Source: Gemmatimonadota bacterium (GTDB lineage Bacteria > JAAXHH01). Taken from it: a stretch of DNA of 64,000 bases. The stretch covers positions 1-64,000 of the forward strand of contig JAPOZT010000027.1 in NCBI GenBank assembly GCA_026705925.1, read 5' to 3'. Shown in pieces: positions 27,836 through 37,933 of the stretch. The notes beneath the pieces were generated by a model. That model worked only from the letters and a program-made list of their open reading frames with translations. It did no database searches and was not told the origin of the DNA. The first letter of the stretch is position 1; the number at the start of each line of letters is the position of its first letter. The position numbers and the translations under genes were made by a program.

Positions 27836-29215
27836 GTGAAACCCCGGATGACGCGCCGCGCATTCCTCCAGTCGTCTACCGCCGCGGGCCTGGGCCTGAT
27901 GGCCGGCTGCAACCCGGCGCCGTCGCCCGGCGTCATCTTCAAGGGATGGGTGTACGAACCCGACCTGGTCCGGGAGAACCTCGACTACTTCGAACGGCAG
28001 ACCGGCATCCGGGTGGACTATAACGCCGTATCGGGAAACTACCACGACAAGATGGTGGCGCTGCACGTGGGCGGAGCGCCCATGGAATGCTGCTACGTCC
28101 GCGATGACGATTTCGCCGAGTGGGTCGAGGCTGGCTGGCTGCGTCCCTGCGACGACCTCCTGGACGCGGATCCCGAAACGTCGGCGACGACCGCGGACCT
28201 CTTCTCCTACAACCTGTCATCCATGACCTACGGCGGCGAACGCTACGGGCTGCCGTACTACACCGACTTCAACATCTGGATCTACAACGCGCCCATGCTC
28301 GAGGCGGCTGGGTTCGATGCACCTGCCCGCACGCTGGACGAACTGACCGAGCAGGCTGTCAAGGTCCGGGAGGCCCGGGTCCGCACGCCCACCGGGGACC
28401 TCATAGAATATCCGATCATGCTGAACTTCCGGCAGAGCGTGCTGGGTTTTCTCGACTGGTGGACGCTGAACTACGCCAGCGAGGCGACGCTGTTCGACGA
28501 TGACCTCAACCCCACGTTCCCGGACGACGAGGACCGACGGGCAGAGACCATCCTGCAGTGGCTCACCGACGGCATCCACCGTCACCGCATCATCTCCCCC
28601 TCGTCGCTCACCGCGGGGCAGATGCGCGACCACGTCGCCAGCGGCCGCCAAGTCTACGGCATCCTCAACAAGTACGACCTGGAGTACGTGAACAACCGCC
28701 GGAACTCTGCGGCCGCGGACGACGAGCTGAAGCGGCGGGGATCCGACGCGCAGCATGCGAAGGTGTACCGGATGGCGCCGGTGCCGTCGATCTCGGCGGA
28801 ACAGAACGGCACCCTGGGATGGACGCGCATGTACTGCCTGACGTCGCGTTGCCGGGAAGACCGGATGCAGGACGCCTGGGCGCTGATGAAGTTCCTGGGC
28901 GCGAAAGACGCGGCCGGGGAGTACTACACGGCGCGGCGCTGGTTCCGCTTGCGGGGACTGGGCTTCGCCTACCGGTCGCTGCTGGACGATCCTGACATCG
29001 TCGCCCAGACGGAGGAGTGGGGCGAAATCGACAAGGTCCGGGAGCAGTCCCGCCACGTCCGGCCGCGGGAGAACATCAAGGCGCCGTGGTTCCCCGATTT
29101 CAAGATCTACTACCAGCCGGAAATCCAGAAGGTTCTCCTTGGACAGCAGTCCGCCCGCGACGGACTCGGCAAGATCGCGCAGCGCTGCCGCCAGCTGATC
29201 GCGGATTGGAGCTGA
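27836..29215 (+). CDS. ABC sugar transporter substrate-binding protein (Tat-type lipoprotein)
   Basis: 459 residues. The N-terminus combines a twin-arginine motif (MTRRAFLQSSTAAG) with a lipobox (GLMAGC), so it is probably exported folded and then lipidated. The body fits family-1 extracellular solute-binding proteins for sugars (YGLPYYTDFNIWIYN, MKFLGAKDAAGEYY). First gene of a four-gene importer with two permeases and an ATPase. Confidence 0.88.
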   Translation: MKPRMTRRAFLQSSTAAGLGLMAGCNPAPSPGVIFKGWVYEPDLVRENLDYFERQTGIRVDYNAVSGNYHDKMVALHVGGAPMECCYVRDDDFAEWVEAGWLRPCDDLLDADPETSATTADLFSYNLSSMTYGGERYGLPYYTDFNIWIYNAPMLEAAGFDAPARTLDELTEQAVKVREARVRTPTGDLIEYPIMLNFRQSVLGFLDWWTLNYASEATLFDDDLNPTFPDDEDRRAETILQWLTDGIHRHRIISPSSLTAGQMRDHVASGRQVYGILNKYDLEYVNNRRNSAAADDELKRRGSDAQHAKVYRMAPVPSISAEQNGTLGWTRMYCLTSRCREDRMQDAWALMKFLGAKDAAGEYYTARRWFRLRGLGFAYRSLLDDPDIVAQTEEWGEIDKVREQSRHVRPRENIKAPWFPDFKIYYQPEIQKVLLGQQSARDGLGKIAQRCRQLIADWS

Positions 29216-29225
29216 ACACGCAGAT

Positions 29226-30155
29226 ATGACCGTACTGAGACCCTCTCTACTCATGACGCGGACGCGGGACTTCCTGCCCCTGCTGCTGAACCTGCCGGCG
29301 GTGATCCTGCTTGTCGCCTTTATCGCCTATCCCATCGGCATCTCCTTCTGGATGAGCCTGCACCGGTACAACCTGCGGCGGCCCGACCAGGTGTATTTCC
29401 ACGGCCTGGAGAACTATGCGACCATCCTCGCGAGCCCCGAGTTCTGGAACGCCCTGTGGATCTCGTTGTACTTCACCTTCATGGCGGTCCTATTGGTCAT
29501 CGTGATCGCCATGGCCATCGCCCTGCTGCTCCACGAGTCCTTCCGCGGCCGCGGCGTCGTGCGTGCCTTGCTGCTCATTCCCTGGGCCATTCCGGGTGTG
29601 GTCAACGGCCTGATGTGGGTGGGGTTGCTCGGGGACTACGGCGCCTTCAACGCCATGCTGGAGGATACGGTCGCCACCGTCAACTACCTGTTCGGTATCA
29701 ACATTGTATATACAGGTATGGCGTCACCCTTCGTGGCGCTGAACGCCGCCATCGGCGCCCACGTGTGGCGGAGCGTGCCCTTCGCCTGCATCATCTTCCT
29801 GGCGGCCATCCAGGCCATTCCGACCGAGCAGTACCGGGCCGCCCGGGTGGACGGCGCTACGTCGTGGAACCGCTTCCGCTTCATCACGCTGCCCTGGCTG
29901 TACCACGCCGTGCTCGTCGTCGCCATCTTCGAGACCATGAACGGCTTCCGGGCCTTCGACCTGATCTACGCGCTCACGGGCGGCGGACCCGGCGACGCGA
30001 CCCACGTGATCGCCTGGCAGACCTACAAGGAGGCCTTCGCCCGCCTCGATTTCGGCGGGGCGAACGCCTATTCCTACCTGATCACGCTCATCACCATGAC
30101 CCTGGCCATCATCTACATCCGGCTGCTTTACCGCCGCGGACTCGTCCAGGGATAG
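29226..30155 (+). CDS. ABC sugar transporter permease, MalF/UgpA type
   Basis: 309 residues with six transmembrane helices and the EAA loop EQYRAARVDGATSWNRFRFITLPWL, which contacts the ATPase. It begins 10 nt after the binding-protein gene. Confidence 0.92.
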   Translation: MTVLRPSLLMTRTRDFLPLLLNLPAVILLVAFIAYPIGISFWMSLHRYNLRRPDQVYFHGLENYATILASPEFWNALWISLYFTFMAVLLVIVIAMAIALLLHESFRGRGVVRALLLIPWAIPGVVNGLMWVGLLGDYGAFNAMLEDTVATVNYLFGINIVYTGMASPFVALNAAIGAHVWRSVPFACIIFLAAIQAIPTEQYRAARVDGATSWNRFRFITLPWLYHAVLVVAIFETMNGFRAFDLIYALTGGGPGDATHVIAWQTYKEAFARLDFGGANAYSYLITLITMTLAIIYIRLLYRRGLVQG

Positions 30156-30164
30156 GGGATCATC

Positions 30165-31010
30165 ATGTGGCGACGCGCCTCGCTCTACATCTACGCTTTG
30201 GTGGCCGTGATCTACCTGACCCTGCCCTTCGCCTGGGTGGCGGCCGTCAGCTTCATGCCCGAACGGGAGGTGACGCAGCAGCACTGGTGGCCCGAGGAGC
30301 CCACCATCGGCAACTACAGCCTCTATTTCGACGTGGAAGGCCGGACGGCGGACGTGGGCGCCGCCATCGCCCGGCAGTTCCCCCGGGCCATCGTCAACAG
30401 CCTGATCATCGGCACCGCTGTGATGCTCCTGAACCTGACCTGCGGTTCCCTGGCGGCCTATGCCCTGTCGCGCCTGCCGTTCCGGGGCAACCTGCTGCTC
30501 CTGCTGTTCTATCTCGGATCGCGAAGCGTGCCCGGCGTGGCCATCATGATCCCCATGTACCTGCTGATGCGGAGCTACGGACTCCTGGACACGCACCTGT
30601 CGGTGATCCTGTCCCACACGACCTTTACCCTGCCCTTCACCATCTGGATCCTGAAGGGCTATTTCCAGACCGTGCCCCTGGACCTGGAACGGGCCGCGCG
30701 GGTCGACGGCTGCACGCCGCTGGGTGCGTTGCTGCGGGTGTTTCTGCCGGTAACGACGCCGGGACTGGTCGCCGTGGGCATCTTCGCCTTCATCGCGTCC
30801 TGGGGAGAATTCCTGTTCGCCCTGCTCTTCACCACCACGATCGCGTCGAGGCCGGTGACGGTCCTGGCATCGGATTTTGCACAGGAACTGGGGGTGCCCT
30901 TCACCGTCATCGCCGCGGGCGGCGTGCTGGTCATCCTCCTGCCCCTGGTCCTGTCCTTCATCTTCCAGCGGCTCATCATCCAGGGTATCGGTGGGTCAGT
31001 GACGGGGTAG
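30165..31010 (+). CDS. ABC sugar transporter permease, MalG/UgpE type
   Basis: 281 residues, six transmembrane helices, with the EAA motif at LERAARVDGCTPLGALLRVFLP. The long periplasmic loop after helix one is typical of MalG-like subunits. Starts 9 nt after the MalF-type gene; together they form the channel. Confidence 0.92.
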   Translation: MWRRASLYIYALVAVIYLTLPFAWVAAVSFMPEREVTQQHWWPEEPTIGNYSLYFDVEGRTADVGAAIARQFPRAIVNSLIIGTAVMLLNLTCGSLAAYALSRLPFRGNLLLLLFYLGSRSVPGVAIMIPMYLLMRSYGLLDTHLSVILSHTTFTLPFTIWILKGYFQTVPLDLERAARVDGCTPLGALLRVFLPVTTPGLVAVGIFAFIASWGEFLFALLFTTTIASRPVTVLASDFAQELGVPFTVIAAGGVLVILLPLVLSFIFQRLIIQGIGGSVTG

Positions 31011-31081
31011 GCGGTCGATCGGGAAAACAGATTGTCAGATGATCCCGCGGCCGGTTCATCGTTCATTGAGGAGTAAATACG

Positions 31082-32215
31082 TTGGCACGAGTTCGGTTGA
31101 AAAACCTTACGAAACACTTCGGCGACGTGGTGGCCGTGGACGACGTCACGCTCGACATCGCGGACCGCGAGTTCCTGACGCTCCTGGGTCCCTCGGGTTG
31201 CGGCAAGACCACGCTGCTCAACATGATCGCCGGGCTGGAATCGCCCACGGTGGGCGAGGTGTGGTTCGACGACCGGAACGTGACGGCCGTGGCGCCCGAG
31301 CGTCGGGACATCGCCATGGTATTCCAGACCTACGCCCTCTATCCCCACATGAGCGTCTTCGACAACGTCGCTTTTGGTCTCAAGATGCGCGGCGTGCCCG
31401 CGGAGGATCGAAAACGACTCGTGCTGGAAGCGTCAAAGACCATGGAGATCGAACACCTGCTGGACCGCAAGCCCCGTGCGCTCAGCGGCGGCCAGCGGCA
31501 GCGGGTCGCCCTGGCCCGCGCCATCGTACGCGATCCGGGCGTGTTCCTCCTCGACGAACCGCTGTCCAACCTTGACGCGCAGCTTCGCGTCGTGATGCGC
31601 ACGGAACTGAAACGCCTCCACGGCGAGCTCGATATGACCTTCGTCTACGTCACCCACGACCAGGCCGAATCGCTCATCCTCTCCGACCGGATCGTGGTCA
31701 TGAAGGACGGGCAGATCCAGCAGATCGGCACCCCCGAGACCATCTATGACAGCCCCGCCAACACCTTCGTGGCCGGGTTCGTAGGGAGTCCGCCCATCAA
31801 CCTGCTGAAGGGCACGCTGGAGCAGTCGGCCGGTGGCGCCTGGCGGGTGGTCGGCAAAGGTTTCGGGTGTGACGTGGCTGCTTCTATAGTCGAACAGATG
31901 GAAACGCCAGAAGGGCGGGAGGTATACCTGGGCGTTCGGGCTGAGGATATTGGGGTCGGCGAGGTGCTGGCTGAGGGATCTACCAGCGGGAAAAGTAACG
32001 TGGATCTCACTGACATTCGCGCCACAGTCGTCGTGCGCGAACCCATGGGCAGCGACCTTTACCTGACGGTTGATGTCGGAGGCAGCAACGTCAAGGTGCG
32101 CACCCGGCCGGACGTTCGTTTCGACCGGGGCGATAGCGTCGAACTCTCCTTCGACCCGAAGAAGATCCATTTGTTCGAGAGAGAATCGGGGGAATCGCTA
32201 GTTCCTGATCGCTGA
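31082..32215 (+). CDS. ABC sugar transporter ATPase (MalK/UgpC type)
   Basis: 377 residues, TTG start 8 nt after GAGGAG. Walker [10 protein letters not shown], signature [15 protein letters not shown], Walker [13 protein letters not shown], switch His in VTHDQAES. The C-terminal 140 residues carry the TOBE/OB regulatory domain of MalK-like ATPases ([13 protein letters not shown]). Completes the importer begun at 27836. Confidence 0.95.
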   Translation: MARVRLKNLTKHFGDVVAVDDVTLDIADREFLTLLGPSGCGKTTLLNMIAGLESPTVGEVWFDDRNVTAVAPERRDIAMVFQTYALYPHMSVFDNVAFGLKMRGVPAEDRKRLVLEASKTMEIEHLLDRKPRALSGGQRQRVALARAIVRDPGVFLLDEPLSNLDAQLRVVMRTELKRLHGELDMTFVYVTHDQAESLILSDRIVVMKDGQIQQIGTPETIYDSPANTFVAGFVGSPPINLLKGTLEQSAGGAWRVVGKGFGCDVAASIVEQMETPEGREVYLGVRAEDIGVGEVLAEGSTSGKSNVDLTDIRATVVVREPMGSDLYLTVDVGGSNVKVRTRPDVRFDRGDSVELSFDPKKIHLFERESGESLVPDR

Positions 32216-32284
32216 TCCTGGGGAGTCCGGCCTAAGCGTCCTCTCGCGCATTTTCTTGTCCCGATCCAAAACACGAGGTGAGAA

Positions 32285-32704
32285 ATGACCGCAACATCAC
32301 AGCGCGTATTGGTGTTACTGGCTTGGGCTTGTACAGGTTGCTGGCTGATCTATTGCCTGATGCTCAGGAGCCAGTTGCCCGCTGACATGGCCATTCAGTT
32401 CAGCCTGGACGGCGACCCGAACCTGTGGCTGAGACGCGAGATGTTTATATTGGTTACCGTCCTGTTGATCGCTGTCGATGCCGGAATCTTCCATCGCATG
32501 GTCAGCCAGGTCGGTGACGCATTAACTTCAGTGGTTGTTTACGTTTTCTTTCTGTTCTACGGGGGTGTGATCGGTGTATTCTGGGAGGTCCTGGCGTTTA
32601 ATCTGACTGATTCACCCATCCAATGGCTTTGGATCGGCGCATTCGCTGTCGTATCGGGTCTAATTACCTTGGTGGTCGATATGGCGGGGAGGATGTCAAA
32701 ATGA
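32285..32704 (+). CDS. DUF1648-like membrane protein
   Basis: 139 residues with four transmembrane helices. The first loop, LRSQLPADMAIQFSLDGDPNLWLRR, matches the DUF1648 pattern (LPxxIPxHFxxxGxPD). It ends with ATGA overlapping the start of the PH-domain gene. DUF1648 proteins often accompany SdpI-like or PH membrane proteins; function unknown. Confidence 0.75.
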   Translation: MTATSQRVLVLLAWACTGCWLIYCLMLRSQLPADMAIQFSLDGDPNLWLRREMFILVTVLLIAVDAGIFHRMVSQVGDALTSVVVYVFFLFYGGVIGVFWEVLAFNLTDSPIQWLWIGAFAVVSGLITLVVDMAGRMSK

Positions 32705-33204
32705 GATTCGGTGCACCCTGGAGTACGTCTGTAAAAACAATCACGATACTGGTAATCGTGACACTCGGATTCGTAGTGATTGTTGGGATATCCCTGTTGG
32801 AGGATGCTGGATCCGGTTCAAGCATCCTGATTGTTCTGTCTACAATCGTAATGCCCGTACTGACCCTTATCGCGTCGGCAATCTGGATGATCCGGCGCTA
32901 CGTCATAGAAGGCGAGACACTGCAGGTTCAACGCCTGGGATGGCAGTCGAAACTGGACTTGAAGGAACTGGAATCCGTGGAGGTGGATCCAGAGGCGATG
33001 GACAAATCTCTCAGGACATTCGGAGTCGGCGGGTTATTCTGTTTCTGCGGCAGGTTCCGAAACAAGAAACTAGGTGCCTATCGCGCCTATGCGACCGACC
33101 CGAAGCGGTCCGTCGTTATGAAGTTTAGAGACCGGACCGTCGTAGTCTCTCCGGACAGGCCGGATGATTTCGTCGCCAGCGTCAAAGAGCGGACCGGGCT
33201 ATAG
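32701..33204 (+). CDS. Membrane protein with bacterial PH domain
   Basis: 167 residues from ATG 32701 (overlapping the previous stop; an in-frame start at 32623 would overlap the neighbour deeply). Two transmembrane helices (TITILVIVTLGFVVIVGISL, IVMPVLTLIASAIWMI) precede a PH-like domain with YVIEGETLQVQRLGW and VVMKFRDRTVVVSPDRPDDFV. Pair with the DUF1648 gene. Confidence 0.72.
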   Translation: MRFGAPWSTSVKTITILVIVTLGFVVIVGISLLEDAGSGSSILIVLSTIVMPVLTLIASAIWMIRRYVIEGETLQVQRLGWQSKLDLKELESVEVDPEAMDKSLRTFGVGGLFCFCGRFRNKKLGAYRAYATDPKRSVVMKFRDRTVVVSPDRPDDFVASVKERTGL

Positions 33205-33274
33205 GAAACCGGTGCCGTCTCTGCATCCGATTTCCGGCTCCGCATCCGACCCGTCAGGTCGCTCCATTTAACCC

Positions 33275-34102
33275 TCAATACTTCTGCTCATCCGGCGCAT
33301 TTGGCTGGCCCGGATGGGATCCGCCCGCGTTCTTGGCCGTGTTCCCGCCGTCCAGCGGCATCATCGCCCCGGTGACCCAGCTCGAGGCGTCGGAGGCGAG
33401 GAAGATGGCCAGGCCCTGGATGTCTTCCGATTTTCCCAGGCGGCCGATGGGGATGCCCCGCAGGTAGGTGTCGCCCAGCTTGGCGTCGGCGTCGATGCGT
33501 TTGCTCAGGCCTTCGTTCATGATCTGGGCGCATACGATGGCGTTGACGCGTACGCCCTTGCTGCTCCATTCGGTGCTCATCTCCCGCGTCATCTGCGCCA
33601 CGCCGCCCATGGCGATGCTGTAGGACATGTGGCCGCGGCCGAGGGCCGACAGCCCGGCGATGGACACGATGTTGATGATGCTGCCCCGTCCGGCCTCGAT
33701 CATGCGCTTCGCGCCTTCCTGGCAGCAGACGTACCTTCCGACGACCAGGGTGTTCAGGGTCTGGATGAGCCCGGCTTCGGTGATTTCCAGGGGCAGTTGA
33801 TTGATCCCGCCTTCCCCGGCGATGTTGGCCAGTACGTCGATGCGTCCGTAGGATTCGTCCAGCTTCGCGAACATCTTGCGGATCTGTGCGCCGTTGGAGA
33901 CGTCGCAAACCACCGGCTCCGCGCGCCGGCCCCGGCGTTCGATCTCCCGGACCGTATCCTGCATGCCTTCTTCATTGATATCGGCCAGCATGAGATCCGC
34001 GCCCGACTCGGCATAGGCGATGGACGTCGCCCTGCCCATGCCGGCGGCGGCACCGGAGACCAGGGCCACGCGTCCGCTCAGGTCGAATAATGGATGAGAC
34101 AT
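33275..34102 (-). CDS. Short-chain dehydrogenase/reductase (SDR)
   Basis: 275 residues from ATG 34102 after GGAGGAGTAGCC. The nucleotide-binding motif is GAAAGMGRA, with NIAGEGG, the catalytic Ser in [10 protein letters not shown] and the Tyr-xxx-Lys region in MSYSIAMGG, where the Lys position reads Met (YSIAMG instead of YSxSKG). The C-terminal [12 protein letters not shown] is typical. The altered catalytic Lys makes oxidoreductase activity uncertain. Divergent from uvrB. Confidence 0.88.
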   Translation of the reverse strand: MSHPLFDLSGRVALVSGAAAGMGRATSIAYAESGADLMLADINEEGMQDTVREIERRGRRAEPVVCDVSNGAQIRKMFAKLDESYGRIDVLANIAGEGGINQLPLEITEAGLIQTLNTLVVGRYVCCQEGAKRMIEAGRGSIINIVSIAGLSALGRGHMSYSIAMGGVAQMTREMSTEWSSKGVRVNAIVCAQIMNEGLSKRIDADAKLGDTYLRGIPIGRLGKSEDIQGLAIFLASDASSWVTGAMMPLDGGNTAKNAGGSHPGQPNAPDEQKY

Positions 34103-34208
34103 GGCTACTCCTCCTTTGCATTTGAGGCTACTTCGGCATATATTATATGGGTCGTTGTACCTATTTATCCAGTCGAAATTACGGCCAGTTATCTCGACGG
34201 ACTTGCGA

Positions 34209-36191
34209 ATGCCTCCCTTCACTGTCGTCTCCGATTACGAACCCAGGGGTGATCAGCCCAGGGCGATCGAGGAACTCGTCCAGGGCGTGCACCGGGGGGA
34301 CAGGCACCAGTGCCTTCTCGGCATCACGGGCAGCGGCAAGACCTACACCATGGCCCAGGTCATTGCCGAGTTGCAGAAGCCGACTCTGGTCATTTCGCCG
34401 AACAAGACCCTGGCCGCTCAGCTTTACGGCGAGTTCAAGGGGTTCTTCCCGAAGAACGCCGTCGAGTACTTCATCAGCTACTACGACTACTACCAGCCGG
34501 AAGCGTACATGCCGGTGACGGATACCTATATCGAGAAGGATTCGTCCGTCAACGAGGACCTGGACAAGCTCCGGCTGCGGGCGACGAGCGCGCTGCTGGA
34601 ACGGCGGGACGTGGTGATCGTGGCGTCCGTTTCTTCGATTTACAGCCTGGGATCGCCCGACGAGTGGAAGGAGTTCATCCTCCTCGTGGACCGGGGCGAG
34701 GCGTATGAGCGGGACATGATCATGCGCAAGCTGATCGACATGCACTACAACCGGAACGATTACGATTTCGCACGGGGCACGTTCCGCGTGCGGGGCGACA
34801 CCCTCGACATCCTGCCCGCGGACCAGGAGAAGGGCATCCGCATCGAGATGTTCGGCAACGAGGTCGACCGCATTACCGAGTTTGATCCTCTTACGGGCGA
34901 GGTGCTGGCCGAACGGGACCGCATCGCCGTCTACCCTGCCCGTCACTTCGTCACCACGGCGCCGCGCCTGGACCAGGCCATGAAGGCCATCGAGGAGGAA
35001 CTGGACGAACGGCTTCGGGTGCTGTACGACGAGAACAAGCTCCTCGAGGCCCAGCGGCTGGAACAGCGCACGCGGTTCGACCTGGAGATGATGCGGGAGA
35101 TCGGGTTCTGCGCCGGCATCGAGAACTACTCCATGCACCTGTCGGGCCGGTCCCCGGGCGAGCGTCCCTTCTGCCTCTTCGACTTCTTCCCCAACGATTT
35201 CCTGCTGGTCATCGACGAGTCTCACGTCTCCCTGCCCCAGCTACGGGCCATGTACAATGGCGACCGTTCGCGGAAGACCACGCTGGTGGAGCACGGATTC
35301 CGCCTGCCGTCGGCGCTGGACAATCGGCCGCTGACCTTCGAGGAATTCGAGACGATGGTCAACCAGGTGATCTACGTATCGGCCACGCCGGCCGACTACG
35401 AGCTGAGCCAGTGCCAGGGCGTCGTGGTCGAACAGATCATCCGGCCCACGGGGCTGATGGACCCCGAGATCAGCGTGCAGCCCGTGGAGAACCAGATGGA
35501 CGATCTCCTGACCCGGATCCGGGAGCGCGCGGACCGGCAGGAGCGGGTGCTCGTGACGACGCTGACCAAGCGGATGGCTGAAGACCTGACCGACTATCTC
35601 AGGCAGCTGAACGTGCGGGTGCGCTATCTCCATTCCACCATCGATTCCATCGAGCGCGTCGAGATCCTGCGCGACCTGCGCCTCGGCAAGTTCGACGTGC
35701 TCGTGGGCATCAACCTCCTCCGCGAGGGGCTCGACCTGCCCGAGGTCTCCCTGGTCGCCATCCTGGACGCGGACAAGGAGGGGTTCCTCCGGTCGGAACG
35801 CTCGCTGATCCAGACGGCGGGACGGGCGGCGCGGAACGTGCGCGGCGAGGTGATCTTCTACGCCGACAACATCACCGATTCCATGCGGCGGGCCATGGAA
35901 GAGACGAACCGCCGACGGGTGCTGCAGCAGGAGTACAACGAACTGAACGGGATCGAGCCCGAAACCGTGTACAAGTCCATCGAGGAGATCATCAAAACCA
36001 CGGCCGTGGCCGATGTGAAAGCTGTGGACGACGACATGCCGATCCTGAACACCATCGCGAAGATGGACCAGAGCACCGTAGTGGAGGAACTCAAATCCGC
36101 CATGTACGAGGCCGCCGCCAACCTGGAGTTCGAGAAGGCGGCCAGGCTACGCGACGAGATCAACCGGCTGGAGTCCCAACCCACGAAATGA
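34209..36191 (+). CDS. uvrB: Excinuclease ABC subunit B
   Basis: 660 residues from ATG 34209; an open frame upstream to 34101 lies across the promoter area. [12 protein letters not shown], Walker [10 protein letters not shown], the beta-hairpin [16 protein letters not shown] box [18 protein letters not shown], motif V-VI ([23 protein letters not shown]) and a C-terminal UVR domain are all present. It verifies DNA damage and loads UvrC in nucleotide excision repair. Confidence 0.97.
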   Translation: MPPFTVVSDYEPRGDQPRAIEELVQGVHRGDRHQCLLGITGSGKTYTMAQVIAELQKPTLVISPNKTLAAQLYGEFKGFFPKNAVEYFISYYDYYQPEAYMPVTDTYIEKDSSVNEDLDKLRLRATSALLERRDVVIVASVSSIYSLGSPDEWKEFILLVDRGEAYERDMIMRKLIDMHYNRNDYDFARGTFRVRGDTLDILPADQEKGIRIEMFGNEVDRITEFDPLTGEVLAERDRIAVYPARHFVTTAPRLDQAMKAIEEELDERLRVLYDENKLLEAQRLEQRTRFDLEMMREIGFCAGIENYSMHLSGRSPGERPFCLFDFFPNDFLLVIDESHVSLPQLRAMYNGDRSRKTTLVEHGFRLPSALDNRPLTFEEFETMVNQVIYVSATPADYELSQCQGVVVEQIIRPTGLMDPEISVQPVENQMDDLLTRIRERADRQERVLVTTLTKRMAEDLTDYLRQLNVRVRYLHSTIDSIERVEILRDLRLGKFDVLVGINLLREGLDLPEVSLVAILDADKEGFLRSERSLIQTAGRAARNVRGEVIFYADNITDSMRRAMEETNRRRVLQQEYNELNGIEPETVYKSIEEIIKTTAVADVKAVDDDMPILNTIAKMDQSTVVEELKSAMYEAAANLEFEKAARLRDEINRLESQPTK

Positions 36192-36278
36192 GGCGGGCCG
36201 TTGCCTGCCGGGTCGGTTCGCTCGCCGTATCGCCGGTGACAAACCCTTTCGGGCCGGCCGTGACCCGTCCGACTTCTC

Positions 36279-37001
36279 ATGCTCCTACCTCTCCAGGCTG
36301 AAAGCCCGTCCTATGGCCGGCCCGTGATCACCTACGGGCTGCTCGCGGCCAACGTGGCCGTCTTCCTGTTCCAGTTCGTCCTGGGACCGGTGGGCGAACA
36401 GATCTTCATCTTCAAGACCGCGGCCATTCCCTTAGAACTGACCCATTTCGTCGACCGGAACAAGATACCCATTCCGGGCACCTCCCTGCTTTACCCGGAC
36501 GCCCTCGTGCCCTTCCCCCTGACCCTGTTCACGGCCATGTTCGTCCACGGGGGGTTCATGCACCTCGCCGGCAACATGCTGTACCTGTGGATCTTCGGCA
36601 ACAGCGTGGAAAGCGCCATGGGCGCGGGCCGCTACCTGCTCTTCTACCTCCTGACCGGCCTGTGCGCTACCATGGTGCACGTGGTATCCGAGCCCGATTC
36701 CGCCATCCCGATGATCGGCGCCAGCGGGGCGATCGCGGGTATCCTGGGCGCCTACTTCATCCTGTATCCCAGGGCCTACATCAAGACCTTCGTCCTGCTG
36801 TTCATCTTCATCCAGATCATCCACGTGCCCGCCATCATCGTACTCGGGATCTGGTTCCTGCGACAGATCCTGGGCATCGGCAGCGACGGCGTGGCCTGGT
36901 ACGCCCATATCGGGGGATTCCTCGTCGGCATGGTCCTCGTGCGGCGCTTCCTGCAGCGGCGGCCCCGAACGATTCATATCCGTCCGGGGGGCGAGTGGTG
37001 A
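36279..37001 (+). CDS. Rhomboid family intramembrane serine protease
   Basis: 240 residues with six or seven transmembrane helices. Catalytic Ser in MIGASGAIAGILGAYF and the partner His in HIGGFLVGMVLVRR; the structural motif FVHGGFMHLAGNMLYLWIFG is conserved. It cleaves membrane proteins within the bilayer. Its stop overlaps the GTG start of the YqeC-like gene. Confidence 0.93.
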   Translation: MLLPLQAESPSYGRPVITYGLLAANVAVFLFQFVLGPVGEQIFIFKTAAIPLELTHFVDRNKIPIPGTSLLYPDALVPFPLTLFTAMFVHGGFMHLAGNMLYLWIFGNSVESAMGAGRYLLFYLLTGLCATMVHVVSEPDSAIPMIGASGAIAGILGAYFILYPRAYIKTFVLLFIFIQIIHVPAIIVLGIWFLRQILGIGSDGVAWYAHIGGFLVGMVLVRRFLQRRPRTIHIRPGGEW

Positions 37002-37777
37002 GCGGACCGGCGGTGGAAACACCCTTTCTCGACACGTTCGGGATTCGCCGGGGAGATGCCGTGGCCATCGTCGGCAGCGGCGGCAAGGCCACGCTGATGT
37101 ACCGGCTGGCCGGCGAGGCCGTCGATCGAGGTTACGCCGTCATCACCACGTCCACCACGCACCTGCATCCGCCGACGTCGAAGCAGACGCGCGGGTTCTA
37201 CGTGACCACCGAAACGCCGGACTGGCCGCAGTTGATTCCCCCTGAACTGAAAACGCGCCGACACGTGACCGTCCTCGGCGCCCGGCCCCGGCCCGACAAG
37301 CTCAAGGGGCTGGACGCGGATGAACTGGAGAAGTTGCGGGAGGTCTGCGCGCCCGACCTGCTGCTCATGAAGGCCGACGGCGCCCGGGCCCGGCTGTTCA
37401 AGGCGCCCGGGGACCATGAGCCCGTGGTGCCGGCGGGGACGACGCGGGGCGTGGTCGTCGCCAGCCTGAAGTCCGTCGGCATCCCGCTGGACGAGCGGCA
37501 GGTGCACCGGCCGGAGCGCGTGGGCCGTTTGACCGGGTTGAGACAGGACGAACCGGTAACGCCCGAAGTCATCGCTGGCGTCGTAAGTCATCCCGAGGCG
37601 TACCGACGGGCCTTTCCGGAATCCGTACCCCTTTCCCTGTACCTCTCCTGCGCAGGTGACGAGGAGAGCCGGGACCTGGCCCGGCAAATCGTCGCGGCCG
37701 TGCCCGGTTCGGTTTTCGAAGGCGTTTACTGCGGAGATATACAGCGGTCGCGGGCACAGGTGTTACGGCTTGCCTGA
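36998..37777 (+). CDS. yqeC: YqeC-like putative selenium/molybdenum hydroxylase maturation protein
   Basis: 259 residues from GTG 36998, overlapping the rhomboid stop by three bases. The P-loop-like IVGSGGKATLM opens the protein; YAVITTSTTHLHPP, LLLMKADGARARLFKAPGDHEPVVP and the end segment YLSCAGDEE match YqeC of the SelU/YqeC selenium-cofactor group. The Walker A lysine is followed by Ala-Thr rather than the Thr-Thr commonly seen. No molybdenum hydroxylase is nearby, so its client is unknown. Confidence 0.78.
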   Translation: MSGPAVETPFLDTFGIRRGDAVAIVGSGGKATLMYRLAGEAVDRGYAVITTSTTHLHPPTSKQTRGFYVTTETPDWPQLIPPELKTRRHVTVLGARPRPDKLKGLDADELEKLREVCAPDLLLMKADGARARLFKAPGDHEPVVPAGTTRGVVVASLKSVGIPLDERQVHRPERVGRLTGLRQDEPVTPEVIAGVVSHPEAYRRAFPESVPLSLYLSCAGDEESRDLARQIVAAVPGSVFEGVYCGDIQRSRAQVLRLA

Positions 37778-37933
37778 CCTGGGTTGAGGGCCCCGGCGCT
37801 CCGCCAGAACTGCGTTGACACTCGGTGCCCGCCGTGGTACTTTCTAGCCAAGTCCCGGGGCATCCCGGGTTCCAAGAAACGGAGCGTCGCGGCGAAGGTT
37901 ACGTGGGATGACCAGAGCATACAGAGGATCGTA

